A DNA stretch of 64,000 nucleotides from Juglans regia. Its lineage: Eukaryota; Streptophyta; Magnoliopsida; Fagales; Juglandaceae. The notes beneath the pieces are model-generated. The model was not told the DNA's origin. It was given only the letters and a program-made list of their open reading frames with translations, and did not search any database. Below, piece by piece: positions 34,105 to 46,400 of this stretch. A program made the position numbers and the translations under genes. The DNA is taken from positions 15,075,145 through 15,139,144 of the forward strand of contig NC_049912.1 in NCBI RefSeq assembly GCF_001411555.2, read 5' to 3'. Each line of letters opens with the position of its first letter. Within the stretch, counting starts at the first letter, position 1.

Positions 34105-37100
34105 TGTGACGCCCCCAGATTCCGCTTGGGATCGGAAGGACGTCTGAAGCGTCAAGACATGCATTACAAGGTTACCTGCCTCTGTTCGTAACAATTAAAG
34201 ATGCAATGTTCATAACAATTGACGTTGCACCTTTGCTCAGTCTACCGTGTCCAGTTGGTCGAATCCCGGTTCTCCTTCGGGTCATGTAACAAGATCTACT
34301 GTTCAAGGGGGAGTGGTAGTTGGAACTAACATGGTGAGATTTGATAAAAGATCTAAGCAAGTTAATAGGAAACTTCCACACAGGTTAATGATGCATGCAT
34401 GGCAGTAAAAGCTTGAATGCATAATCAAAGTCAATAATAAGCATAACATAACTTGGCATAACATGGCATGAACTGATATAACTTGGACTGAAATGTGAAC
34501 TAAACTGGAAACTTGACATAACATGAACTTGAAACTGAGACTTGACTTGACATGACCTGAACGTGAACTGACTTAGACATGAATGTGAACTGAAAAATGA
34601 TGTAACATGAGACATGACTTGAACATGAAATACATGAACTTGGAATCTTATTCAATAGACTTAATTAATAAAGTGATCATACGGGTGCTACACAGATCCC
34701 CTTGAGCCATGTGTTCCTGCCGATTATCGCATCACAACACAAGTATCTATTCCAGTTGTGAGTGCGTTAATACGTACTCCATAGTTGTTGTGACCCCACG
34801 TAGTGTATGCTCCACAGTTGTTATGCCCACATACTTTATGCTCCACAATTGTTATAACCCCATGAATTGTTTGTGCCACAATTGCTATAAATACAAGTAA
34901 AATAAAATATGGCTCCATCGGCGTTAGGGTCTGGCGCGCAATGGTGATCATTAGTTAGGCCTCAATCGCAACCCGTTAACTGTATTCCATCAACCTAGGA
35001 TTTTGACGCCTATTTAGACACTTCAGCATGAACAAATGAGTTCTACTAGGATATCACCTCATCTTAGCGCTTAGGATCGTGATTGACATAAATAATTTGA
35101 CATGATTGTTCTCGAATACACAAACTGTATTCGAGACGAAACGTGACATGAATACGAAAGGATATAAATCCTGACGTAATGTAACATGACATGAAAGTAA
35201 GATGACAAGCATGATGTACTTGATAGAAAATATTTCATAGCATGACATAACATATAACAGACAACATTTTGTAACATGACATAACATGTAACAGACAACA
35301 TTTTATAACATGGCATAATGTGTAACAGTGAATATTATGTGACGTGACATACATGCAACAAATAGTATATGTGATATGACATATTTACAATAGATAGGAA
35401 TGAGTGACAGAATATATTGTGTAACAGATAAGTATTTCGTGACAGTATAAATCACGTGTAACAGATGAACATGTAATGATGTGGCATGGCATCACATATA
35501 TGTTAACATACGAACATAACTGTAGTTCCATTGCCCATCACACATACACTGTAAACTGATAGTAAGTTAAGAGCTGACTTACATCGGTTTTCGTATTTCT
35601 AAGTAAAACTCAAGCGAGATCATGAGAAACTGAAAGTAGTGATTTCTAAAAGTTTAGAACTTAATCACTAACAATTATAATATATAAAAAAAAATAGTAA
35701 CTTAGAGCAAAATTATCATTTTACCCTCTACATGTGGGACAATGACCATTTTACCCCTAATTTAAGGATTTTGCATCATAACTCCAAAAATACCAAAATT
35801 TACATTCCTCAAGTAAATTTTGTCCTAAACTCAAATATGAATTCAAAAAAATCTAAAACTAAACACAATCATGAAAACTCTATAGGAGCCGAAACTTACA
35901 TAGGCTATTTCCCTTGATTTTTGTTGCAATTCTTTCAAATTCAAAGCTCATGATTAAACCGAAATTTTGCAACAAATATCTTCCTATCCTAATTTTAAAA
36001 ACATACTTAAACATCCATTAAAAATAAATGCTAATCATCAACACCAAAAGTTTTAGTAAAAAGATCCAATTTTTTTAACAAAAAACAAACCCTTAAAACA
36101 CAAGTTTTAACCTTATTCAAAAAATCTCCAAAAATTCCAAAAAAAAAAAAAACAAACCTTACATCTAAGAGCATCCTCATTGGCTTGGCCAAAGTTGAAG
36201 GATGACTAAAATTTAGATAATCTGTGTCAAAAAAACCTCACATTGGATTGGGCATCTCTAAAACAATTTGGATTTCAGCTACAGTGCTTCACCAAATATA
36301 GCTAACTACAATTGCTTCATCAGATATTAAAATATTATTTTCTCACTCCAAGCAAACAAATTAAATTAATTAGAATATAATAAACATTTAACATTTAGAA
36401 TATAATTATTATTAACATTTAATTGGCAGAACTATAAAATGTGATAAAAATAAAAAATAATTAATTAATTATTAAAATAATAATATTTTATTATTATATA
36501 GAGAGTAAATGGATAATCCAATGTGAGGATAGAATTTAAATTGAATAGGCAAATGTAAATTCATGTGATATTAGCTAAAATTTGAAGATGCATTTGACCA
36601 ATCAATGAGAATGCTCTAACATATTTATAACATCATTATAAGATCAACCATGCTTTAAATCATAAAAAAAGGTCACTAAAAATCACAAAACAACACTTGG
36701 AGTTTTCAGTTCTACACTTAGTCCAAAAATAAAAACTTTTTCTCAACTAACTTTGATCAATCTCTTTATCCATGGCTTAAAATGATGAGATCTTCAAATT
36801 AAAACATCACATAGTTAAAAATGTGTCCTAAAGAATATCCAACCATCAATCTTAAAATCACATTGCTAAAAATCAATAAAACATGGATCTAACCCAAAAA
36901 CTCAAATTTAGGTCTAACCGAAATCTTCTTGCATAGAAAAATCATATATTTGAAACTAATACTAAATATCTTCAAACCAATATCCTAACATGCATATAAT
37001 AGATTTAGGATCATCAAATAAAAATATCAAAGCCCTTGGAGTAAGATTACACCAAGAAATATTCAAACTTTCACAAAACAAAAACTGTTTATCCACTTCC

Positions 37101-38765
37101 AGTTTCTATGTTTCTATATTTAAGAAAATCTTTCATCAAAATCTTTAGTCATGCAACAAATCATCAATGAACATTCATAAAAGCATGTTAAAAACACATC
37201 ATAAAATTTTTGGACCAAAATATGTCCATTAGCTTGGTCAAAAACTCCAAAATATAACACACTCTCCAATTTAACACCCAAAATGACTTTTCTATGGTTA
37301 AAACAACTTTTTACCTAAGAAATGACCACTAAATGACATAAATAAGATATATATGGAAACTACACTCAAAGACAAACAACTTTCAATTGCGAGAAAATAC
37401 TTACAAACGGTCGAAAAGTGCCATGAAAAATAACTCAGAAATCTACCCTAGGGAGCTCTTTTGGGTTTCTCTCTAAGAACGGGGTGAAGAAGTGATAAAA
37501 TGAAGTGAAGTGTGTCTTGCAAGACTTTAGACTATTGGAGGGGGGAGTTATGGGCTTGAATGACCTTCAATTGGAGGTGCATATGTCATATAAAGTGAAA
37601 ACTAGTGAGGGGCAAAGACTACTTGCTGCTGCCATGAGCTACGGAGGGTGATGAAGTGGGTTTCACTTTCCCCTCTCACATCAAGGCACTATTGGGTGCA
37701 ACCAAGGGTAATGGATGGCCTGCCATGTGGGGGAGGAAACTTCTTCAAGAAGTTTTGACAAGGTGGCCAAATTCGTGGGCCTTGGTGGGCCTCAACCAAG
37801 TGAGTTTCAATTTGGGGTTTAGAGAGGGTTTGGGATGCTATCAAGTCCAAATCTCATTTTTCTTAGCCCAATCAAAATTTCAAGATTTAAAAGGTTAGAT
37901 AATGATATCATAACATAAATTTGATGAATTAATAGTATGTGGAAGTGATTTAATCAAGCGATTAAACACAATGCTAGAAATTGGATAGAAAAGGGTTTGG
38001 AGGCCAACTTTAGGGTTTGGGGAAACCGTTAAGTATTTCGGTTTCGACCAAGTTTTTCATATTTCAATTGGATTTCAACCATTTAGGTTTTCACTAGGGT
38101 TAATACCCTCTTTGGTTTGGCACAAATTGGTTGATCAGATGAAAAAAGAATAGGATTTTGCTTAGGTGGCATGATCTCACACTTTGATTCATTCATTATC
38201 CAACTCATGGTTCCTCTTTGTGTCAAGTGTTCAATACTATTCACCAAGTGTGACTAAGATCCTACTAACTGTCCAAATAAAGCTTCTGTAACTTAATTTG
38301 GACATTTCACACTATGATTTTGAAAACACTGCGCTAGAAATTACCATAGAGGTTACTATTCACTGCAAGAAAGTGAAACATAAATTTGCACTATAAAATC
38401 TTAAATATTCATACAAACCTAACTGTGCAATTCATTTATTGAAATTCAATCCCGAAGTGTCTTGAAATAATAAAAACGAGTTTTCGAACAAGTGTTTCGT
38501 CGAAAAACTGAAAATGAGGATATTGCCCCATAAAATCCTAAATAATCAATTGAGTCTAATGGCGTAGACCATAACTTAATCTAACACTTCTAACTACATC
38601 AAATAAATAAAATCACACTTTTGGCACCATTGTGAGTGATAACTTTGGCTATACAGACAGACAAAAACCTACGCGATTGGTCAAATTGTGAAAACTTACG
38701 TTGTTTCCACGAGGTTCTTAAAGCTTATAGAAATTCCACCAATGAATTTCTGGCATGCTGTTACA
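34105..38765 (+). mobile_element. Family A solo LTR (4661 bp) with perfect target duplication
   Basis: Starts TGTGACGCCCCCAG and ends GCTGTTACA, flanked by ATAAA on both sides. It contains no internal domain, PBS or second LTR, so it is a solo LTR left by recombination between two LTRs. It carries a MITE at 36169-36616. It is inserted into an older copy of the same family, whose sequence runs on cleanly on the right. Confidence 0.93.
36169..36616 (+). mobile_element. 448-bp MITE, Harbinger/Tourist type
   Basis: Terminal inverted repeats GAGCATCCTCATTGG and CAATGAGAATGCTC (about 15 bp and more, imperfect), A/T-rich noncoding interior, and TAA on both sides (36166-36168 and 36617-36619). The related LTR at 12903-17747 has the empty site with one TAA at 15598-15600. 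TAA/TTA target preference and the GAGCAT ends fit PIF/Harbinger-derived MITEs. No transposase inside. Confidence 0.92.
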
Positions 38766-38770
38766 ATAAA
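38766..38770 (+). repeat. Target site duplication ATAAA, right
   Basis: Matches 34100-34104 exactly. Confidence 0.9.
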
Positions 38771-38945
38771 CCAACAACATCATATAGTTTAAAATCATGT
38801 CCTAAAGTAGATCCAAGCATTAAACTCAAGATCATATGACCAAAACTAAACCAAAACATAAATCTATCCATAAACATCAAATATATGACCTAACCAAACA
38901 TTTTCATGTATAAAAAACAATATCTTCAAAAAGAACACAAAAAAT
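38771..38945 (+). mobile_element. Older family A LTR copy, distal segment
   Basis: Continues the copy interrupted at 34104 and is collinear with about 15795-15960 ('gtcctaaa-agatccaagcat', 'aacataaatctatcc'). It ends near 38945, where an A/T-rich microsatellite begins; the remaining 1.8 kb of the LTR is missing. Confidence 0.75.
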
Positions 38946-39082
38946 CCTTAAACTAACTAACATACGTATACATATAAATATATATATATAATATTTATGT
39001 ATGTATATATAAGCACGTGTTAAGGTTTTCATAATAATTACAATATTGGTTGATATATAAAGATAAAGAATAATGGTAGTAT
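38946..39082. repeat. A/T-rich simple sequence beside the CACTA end
   Basis: Mostly ta/tg dinucleotide runs (38965-39015). No gene. The last three bases, TAT, are the CACTA target duplication. Confidence 0.7.
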
Positions 39083-39112
39083 CAGTACAACACAATTGCT
39101 ATTTAGTGACAG
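39083..39112 (+). repeat. CACTA left terminal inverted repeat
   Basis: CAGTACAACACAATTGC then eight variable bases and GTGACAG; it pairs with 58013-58042. The third base is G where the opposite end has C. Confidence 0.92.
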
Positions 39113-39199
39113 TTGGAAAATTGTGATAGTCCACAAACCGTCACTAAAAATTCTTTTCTGTGACAATTTCTGAAAACCGTCACAAAAGACAGATGAGAT

Positions 39200-39352
39200 T
39201 GTTTTTACGTTCCAACGTATGGAAATTTTACGTTCGAACATTGTGGCTACTTATGTGCGAACGTGAAATGTTTTGGCGCCAGTGTTCGAACGTAAAATGT
39301 TTTGCACCAACATGCGAACGTTAATTACTAACATTCGAACGTTTGCGCCAAT
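39200..39352 (+). repeat. Left subterminal array of CGTTCGAACG-like motifs
   Basis: About eight motif copies (tacgttcgaacatt, gtgcgaacgtga, tgttcgaacgtaa, atgcgaacgtt, cattcgaacgttt) in 150 bases. Such arrays near CACTA ends are the binding sites of the element's own DNA-binding protein in En/Spm. Confidence 0.85.
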
Positions 39353-39648
39353 TCTAATTAAATATTATTCTAATTTAAAAATTACGTGGTTTTTATAGTA
39401 TATAATTTGTGAACAAGTCTATATAATTGACTTGTATATATTAATGTATACACAATTTGTAATATATAAATATATATTTATGTTTATATATATTTGAAGT
39501 GTAGTGATTTAGAAGTAAAGATGAAAAATATAACATTAAATAACATTGAGAATTGAATAGTGAAAAACCATAGAAATATTAAATAATATTTTTCTTTACA
39601 AATAATAAAAGCAAAATACAAAATATGATCAAATTTCTTAAACAACAC
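39353..39648. other. A/T-rich noncoding spacer in CACTA
   Basis: Mostly A and T with 'tatata' runs; no reading frame of note. It would lie 3' of the minus-strand gene. Confidence 0.5.
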
Positions 39649-41640
39649 TCAGATGATAGCGTTGTTCGCGAAATTCAAACTATGTACCTCCTCAGTCAAG
39701 GTATCAACCTTGTCGTTAAGGATACCTACACGATGGACGATCTCAGAGACAGATGCCTCTAAAGCCGTGAGTGATCGATCGATCTTATGATCGATATGCG
39801 CAGTTACCTGTGAGATCACCGCATCAACCCAAGCAGGCAGTGCATCTCCTGCAGATGTACTCGGCTGCTGCTAACTACTCTCCCCACATGACCTGGCTCA
39901 GGCTGTGTCAGGGGAAGTAGATCCTCTACAGGGGTGGCTGACGTCCCCTAGCCTATCCAATGCTACGTCGATGCGTGGTCATGTCAAGGGAGCTCATCTA
40001 ATCTTTGACCTGCTCGTCTGGCTGAGTTGGCACTCCCCGTGCAAGTAATAGCCGGCTGATCAGGATACCGTATGGGAGATTATCCATGGAGACGATGCTC
40101 GCCTCATAACGGATCCTTTCAAAGTTGTGTAGTGGCAAATCTATGAGATCTCCACGTGCCAATCGTATCAAAAACTGTGTCCGAAGCCGACTAAATGTGG
40201 TTTTATGTACCACAGGATCCACGTTTGTGGCAACAATAAGGTGCAACATGCGGAAGAAAGGTAGCAAATGGTTCTGGTTGAATGCATTCTTCCTTTCAAA
40301 CTGCATGCGGTCCCTCCTAGTGAGGATGTAGAAATCCTCATCTCGGTCATCATCCCTAGCCTCGAGGCCAGTATCCTTGACCTCTGACCGGTCTGCATCT
40401 CTGACAAATGCTGGCTCAAATGGGTGGCCAGTAAATGATGCAGAAATGGCTACATCCTCACGGGATGTAGCGTGTGCAGATGTCTCAACTCCTCGACAAA
40501 TCCCTAGCTGCTCGGCGATGACATTTGGTGAAATCTCAATGGAAATACCGCGTACAGTCACGGTGTGAGAGGATGTGTCCTGAGGCATATCACACATCCC
40601 CATATAGAACTCCTGAACCATTGAAGGGTATACATTCCCCCTCAATGTGCAGATATTTCCCTAACCTCTACTGATGAAAACATCTCTCAGATTCATCTGC
40701 TCCCATATGGGTTCGTCGAACTCATTAATCAGGACCTTTCGTTCTACCATAACAGTACGAGCCCCGATACGAGTAGTGTCCTGAGTGGTTCCTTCCCTCC
40801 CTTATTTCCAAGTATGTAGAGGATGAGCCATATCCTGAAAATAAAAAAAGGAAAAAAATTATTTACAATGATGCATTTTTTGTGTTAATTTTAAGTTTCT
40901 CTGCATTAACGTTAGAACATAGTAAACTTAATCTTCGAACATTAATATAAAACGTTCGGACGTGTATACTTTACGTTCGCAAGTAAAACACATTCGTGCG
41001 AATGTATAACATACACGTTCGGACGTAAGTAGTAAATAAATTTAAATAACGTACGTTCAAACGTGTACATTATACGTTCGGACGTATGTGTTTTACGTGC
41101 GAATGTAAAATATACACGTCCAAACGTTTTATCTTAAGTAAATTTAAAAAATATTACGTTTGGACATTATAATTAAACATTAGGACGTAAATTTTATATT
41201 AAATTTTGTATGAATGTAAAACAATACATGTTCGAATGTAGAAGCCTGAACGGCTATGTAATTGAAATGCCATATGTTCGAACGTCTTGGTACAATGTTC
41301 GAAAGTTACGACTCAGAATGGCTGAGTCGACTTAGCCATTATTGAAATCTCAAAAATCAATATACAACGACCTAAATACCGAAACGCCACCGTAGAAATG
41401 AAGTATACACTTCAAGAAACTTTTCTACGGTGACTATTTGGCCAATGGCAAGCCGTGGTGGCCGGAAAATGGAGTTGAAAATCCAGCCACCACTTAACTC
41501 GTTTTAAACAAAACCGAATCCAAATCTCAAATAAAATACATGTCATTTGATTAAAATATGAATGCCTACCTTTTAGTGATGGTTGTGGCAGAGTTTGATA
41601 GCGGCAGCGATGGAGGAGTGGCGACATGCAAACGGGAACA
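39649..41640 (-). pseudogene. Minus-strand spliced reading frame within CACTA (possible Transposase_32-like protein)
   Basis: A likely first exon at 41627-41571 (MSPLLHRCRYQTLPQPSLK) ends at a GTAGGC donor. A pyrimidine-rich acceptor (tttttattttcag) sits at about 40834-40850. Exon 2 starts MAHPLHTWK, has stops near 40803 and 40660, then stays open for 215 codons (40645-39998). After another stop and a shift, the frame ends at 39649 in a probable coiled coil (VDTLTEEVHSLNFANN). The open part (MVQEFYMGM, VTVRGISIEISP, ARGDLIDLPLHNFERI) has the look of the 'putative plant transposon protein' family (Pfam Transposase_32) by memory of its layout; that link is tentative. The function is unknown. 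Confidence 0.6.
40905..41345 (+). repeat. Internal array of CGTTCGAACG-like motifs
   Basis: About 15 variants (cgttcggacgtg, acgttcaaacgtg, cattcgtgcgaatg, tgttcgaatgt, ttcgaacgtc) in 440 bases, plus two more at 41700-41745. The array lies in what would be intron 1 and upstream DNA of the minus-strand gene. Confidence 0.8.
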
Positions 41641-41745
41641 ATAGAGTGATAACGGTGAAAATGGCGTTTCGTTGTTCTGTTTTGGCCTAAAATACACGAA
41701 ACATTCGAACGTAATCCTTATTACGTTCGAACATTTTTCGATTTA

Positions 41746-41979
41746 TTTTTCAAAATAATGACTATAATATATTATATTATTAATATATGTTATATATTAT
41801 AATGTATACTATAGTCTATAACATATAACATATAGCATAATATATATAATATTATATTATAATATATATAGTATATTATAGTATATATAGATATATACTA
41901 TGTATTATATAGTAGTATATTATATATAATACATTATTATAAATAGAGTAAATTATATGACTGATATTATATTATATAT
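41746..41979. repeat. (TA)n-rich stretch at the LINE-2 insertion site
   Basis: Almost pure A/T with many tata and atta units, resuming after LINE-2 at 47777. No gene. Repetition hides the exact LINE target duplication. Confidence 0.8.
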
Positions 41980-42089
41980 GGACGTGGCAGGGCGATTCTT
42001 GGTCCTCTGCTAGGGTTTTCATTTCGGGGCTTGCGGAGGTTTTTGGGCGTTTTGTAAACCCTCCGGTGCCTAGTGCAGGCAGGATGGTA

Positions 42090-43453
42090 GAGGGAGTGCA
42101 GGCTGGTGAGTGTGGCGAGTCTGAGGCTATGAATGAGAAGAGGAAGGTGGGGATAAATCAGATGGTGGGAGATCGACCAAAGTTTTGCGAAGGCTTTACA
42201 GAGGCCTTTGTAGCAACCAAAGTTTCGTTTGCCTTTAAGGAAACCAGAAAAAATTAATGGGGAGCTTGGTTTTGTTTTCTCTGATATGGAGATGGACAGA
42301 GTGGCTGAAGATTTAAAGTTCTTAAATTCTCTTCGACATGACCGTCCATTGATGTTCTTCGTTTGAATATTATTAAAACTTGGGGATTCAGTGAGGTGCC
42401 GATGGTAAGCTTTATGGATGATTATCATGTGCTCTTACATTTGGCTAATGAGAAAGATTATGTTCATGCTTGGGCTAGGGAAGGAAGAGTTGTGGCGGTT
42501 GTCAATTTAAGCTTTTTAATTGGACTATTGATTTTGATGTTAAGAAAGAACCGTCAATTGTTCCTCAATGGATTTTCCTTCCTGGATTACCATTGCACCT
42601 TTAACGATTAGATTGTCTTCAGAGTTTGGCAACAAGATTTGGGAAATTTCTTGGAACGGATAATGCCACTTTGTATCGTACGCGTGCTACAGGGGCTAGA
42701 ATCTCTGTGGAAGTGGATCTTCAAGATGCTATGGTGGAGGGTTTTCCGATTGTGGTTGGACAAAAGCATCAGATTTGGCAGGAAGTAGTTTACGAGAAGA
42801 GAGGGTTCTACTGTAACAAGTGTTTTCGACAGGGGCACACTTCGGTGGTTTGCAGGGTGGGGATGAAGCCTAAGCAAAAACTAGAACACGTAAATGGGGA
42901 AAAGCAGGGGAATAAGAAGGATGATAAGAATGTTTGGAAGGTAGTGGGCCGAAAAAATAAATCTTTAGAAGAAGGGGAAGTTGAGGTAGTGGGGGAGGAT
43001 TGTGGTGTTAGTAAGGAGGATGAACAGGTGGTAGAGGTGTTTATTGATAAAGGCAAACAAGTGGTTAATGATGAATGTCCACTAGATCCTGGGATCATTA
43101 ATGGCGAGCCTGTGGATAATTTTCAACTTGATGCAGTCCCGTTTGTTGAAAATGTTAGGAATGATATTGTTGTGTCTGAGGATTTTGAAGTAGTGAACGT
43201 GACAAATGTTATTGTAGAGGAGGTAGAGAATAAAGGAGAGAATGTTGATGTGCATCTTGAGGAAGTAGTTCGATGTCAGAATAGTTTTGAAGTGCTATCT
43301 GAAGAAGAAATGGCAGTAGAGGTAGAGTGTGAGAAGGATTATTGTTCGGACCTGGGAGGTAGTCAGGTGAATTATGTGCGTATGGATGTAAAAGATGTAG
43401 CTGTGAGGAAGTCGAGAAGGACGAAGGTCCAGCCTAACAAACTGATCTTATGA
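42090..43453 (+). pseudogene. LINE-2 ORF1 (DUF4283-type, zinc knuckle), broken at its N-terminus
   Basis: Homologous to LINE-1 ORF1. The probable start is ATG 42084 (MVEGVQAGECGESEAMN), with shifts near 42245 and 42340-42360. The core passes through IIKTWGFSEVPMVSFMDDYH and HAWAREGRV, then shifts again near 42510-42620. From 42626 one frame stays open to 43453. The CCHC knuckle is at 42812-42853 (CNKCFRQGHTSVVC). The C-terminal 190 residues are acidic and low in complexity. Its TGA (43451-43453) overlaps the ORF2 ATG at 43450. Confidence 0.88.
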
Positions 43454-46400
43454 TTGGAAATCTTCTGGTGTGGAATGTTCGTTGGTTGGGCACTTCTAAA
43501 CGTAGATTGGGGAAGTTGATTCGTAAGTATAACATTTCGATTCTTGTGATTTTGGAGCCTTTTTTAGCTGTCGAGAAAGTGGAAAAATGGGCTCTGAGAT
43601 TTGGTTTTGCTAATTGTTGTTCAAATATTGATGATGGTGGGAAGATATGGCTCTGCTGGAAGAATGATTTGAATATGGATTTGGTTAGTGTTACCAATCA
43701 ATCTCTTACAGGACTATTCTTGGAAAATGGTTGTATGTTCTTGGCTACTTTCGTGTATGCTAAATGTCTAATGGTGGATCGAAGACAATTGTGGGATCAT
43801 TTATGCAGTTTTTCTTGTGCTGGTATTTCGTGGATAGTTAGTGGTGATTTTAACATTATCCAATCAGATGATGAACATGTTGGTCGACTACCAAGGTCAA
43901 GGAATGCTATGAATGAATTTAATTCATGCATTAATTCTTGTGGTTTGCTTGATTGGAAAATTGAAGGAAGACAATTATCTTGGTGTAATGGGTAGCAAGG
44001 GATGGCGAGGAGTTGGGCTAAGCTTGACCGCATACTGGTTAATAATGAGTTTGCAGTGAAGTTTGGGGAGGTTTCGGCTCGATTCTTGAGTAGAAGAACA
44101 TCTGATCATGCGCCTATGTTGGTACGGTTTGAGGAGGAATTTAAAAGGTATGGTCCGATGCCTTTTCGATTTCAGAATATGTGGGTTTCACATGATGATT
44201 TTCTAAAAGTAGTTGAGAGATCTTGGAAGGAACCTTTTAGTTCCGAAACTGGTCTATGTAAGCTGGCTGGAAAATTGAAGAGACTTAAGGTGGTGTTGCG
44301 ATCCTGGAATAAAGAGGTATTTGGGAGAGTAGAGGAGAATATTAGAGCACTGAAGGAAAGAGTTGAGGTGCTTGATGTGGATCTTCAAAATAAGTATTCA
44401 AGGGAGATTGAGGATGATTTTTTGGAAGCAAGAACTGAGCTTGATCAGTGGGTTAAAAGAAAAGATACTCAGTTAATGCAACAAGCTAAACAGAAATGGA
44501 TGGATGAGGGAGACTAGAATACTAAGTATTTCATGTGGTTATTACACAAAGAAGACGAAATGATAAGGTGGAAAATATGAGGCTTCCTGATGGTAGGTTC
44601 CTTGCATCGCCTAAGGAAATACATGAAGAAGCTGCAAGGTACTTTGAAGGGTTTCTGTCCGAAGAGGAAAGTCTGGAGCTGCCAGATTTATCCCGCCTAA
44701 TTTCTCCAGTGGTGGGAACTAATGAGGAAAGAGGTTTGAGGTTGGCTCCAACTGATAAGCAGATTCTCGAGGTTTTGCTTTCTATCCCAAAGGACTCAAG
44801 TCCGGGGCCAGATGGTTTCAGTTCACTATTTTATTTATCATGTTGGGAGATTATTGGCATGGATGTTAGAAATGCAGTAACTGAGTTCTTTCAAGGTATG
44901 GAGCTGCCGAGATTTTATACTTCTTCATTTATTGTTCTACTTCCCAAAGTGAAGGAACCTACAAGTTTTGATAAGTTTCGGCCCATTAGCTTGTGCAACG
45001 TGATCTATAAAGTTTTTGCTAAGCTTATTGTGAACAGATTAGCCCAAGTGCTAGACAGTATGATCTCGACAGAGCAGGAAGCGTTCATTAAGGGTAGGAG
45101 CATTTTTCAGAACATTTCTCTCACTCAGGAAATGTTGAAACTGTTACATCGAAAAGCTCGAGGAGGTAATGTGTTTATGAAAATTGATATGTCTAAGGCG
45201 TATGATAGGGTCAATTGGAGCTTTTTGTTACACGTTTTGCACAGCTTTGGTATCCCTCCTGATTTTTGTGCTTTGATTAAAAATTGTGTTACAATGCCGT
45301 GGTTTTCTATAATGTTAAATGGCACTTTCAAAGGTTTTTTCAAGTCTAAGAGAGGACTAAGGCAAGGTAATGTGTTTATGATCCGCTCTTGCCGTATCTA
45401 TTTATTATTATGGAAGAGGTTCTTTCTAAGTTGATAAAGCAAAAGGTGACTAAAAAGAAAATCCAATTGTTCTCCCATCCAGTACAATCTCCTGTGGTAT
45501 CCCATCTGTTATATGCTGATGACATCGTTTTGTTTGCGAATGCTTCGAAAGGTACAATTAGATGTTTGATGAATGTTCTAAAACAATATGAGAGATGGAC
45601 GGGTCAGAAAATTAATTATGAGAAGTCGGCGATTTATTTTTCTAACAAGCTGTCCCCACAGAGAATTAGTGACATTCGGAGAGTGACTGGTTTTGTGCAA
45701 GGTGAGTTTCCTTGTAAATACTTGGGTGCACCGATTGTAGATGGTAGACTAACTGCCAGGCATTTTGATGATTTAGTAGAGAAAGTTGAAAATAAATTGG
45801 AAGGGTGGAAGAGCCGTTTATTGTCTCAAGGTGGAAGGCTTATTCTGTTGCAACATGCCCTTTCGAGTATGCCAATTCATCTTATGTCGGTAGTTCAAAT
45901 GCCGAAATCAGTGATCAAGAAGTTAGAGAGTTTATTTTCAAGTTTTTTCTGGGGAGAAAAAAAATGGAAAAGGAAAAAGAAGGTGGAAGGCATGGAATAA
46001 AATGACTGTTCCGATGGAAGAAGGAGGGATTGGCATTAGGAAGTTGGGGTAAGTTCAACGCTCTTTATTTCAAAAATTTGGGTGGCAGCTGTTGACGCAA
46101 AATATGTAAAGAATAAGCAGTTGAGTTTATGTTTGGGGAGAGTTTCAGGTTCCAGTTTTTGGCATAAAGTTGTGGAGGGGATTCCTTTTATCCTAGAAAA
46201 TTCAAAGTGGAAGGTGAATGAGGGTGATTTATCTTTCTAGTATGATAAATTCTTAGATGAGGGTCCCTTATATGATCTTGTGGACCAGGTAGAGTTTCCT
46301 GAGATCAGAACAAGAGAGCTGCTGATTAATGATATCTGGGATATTGGGAAGTTGCAAGATATGGTTGGGCCACAATTGGTGACAAAGATTTTGGAGACTA

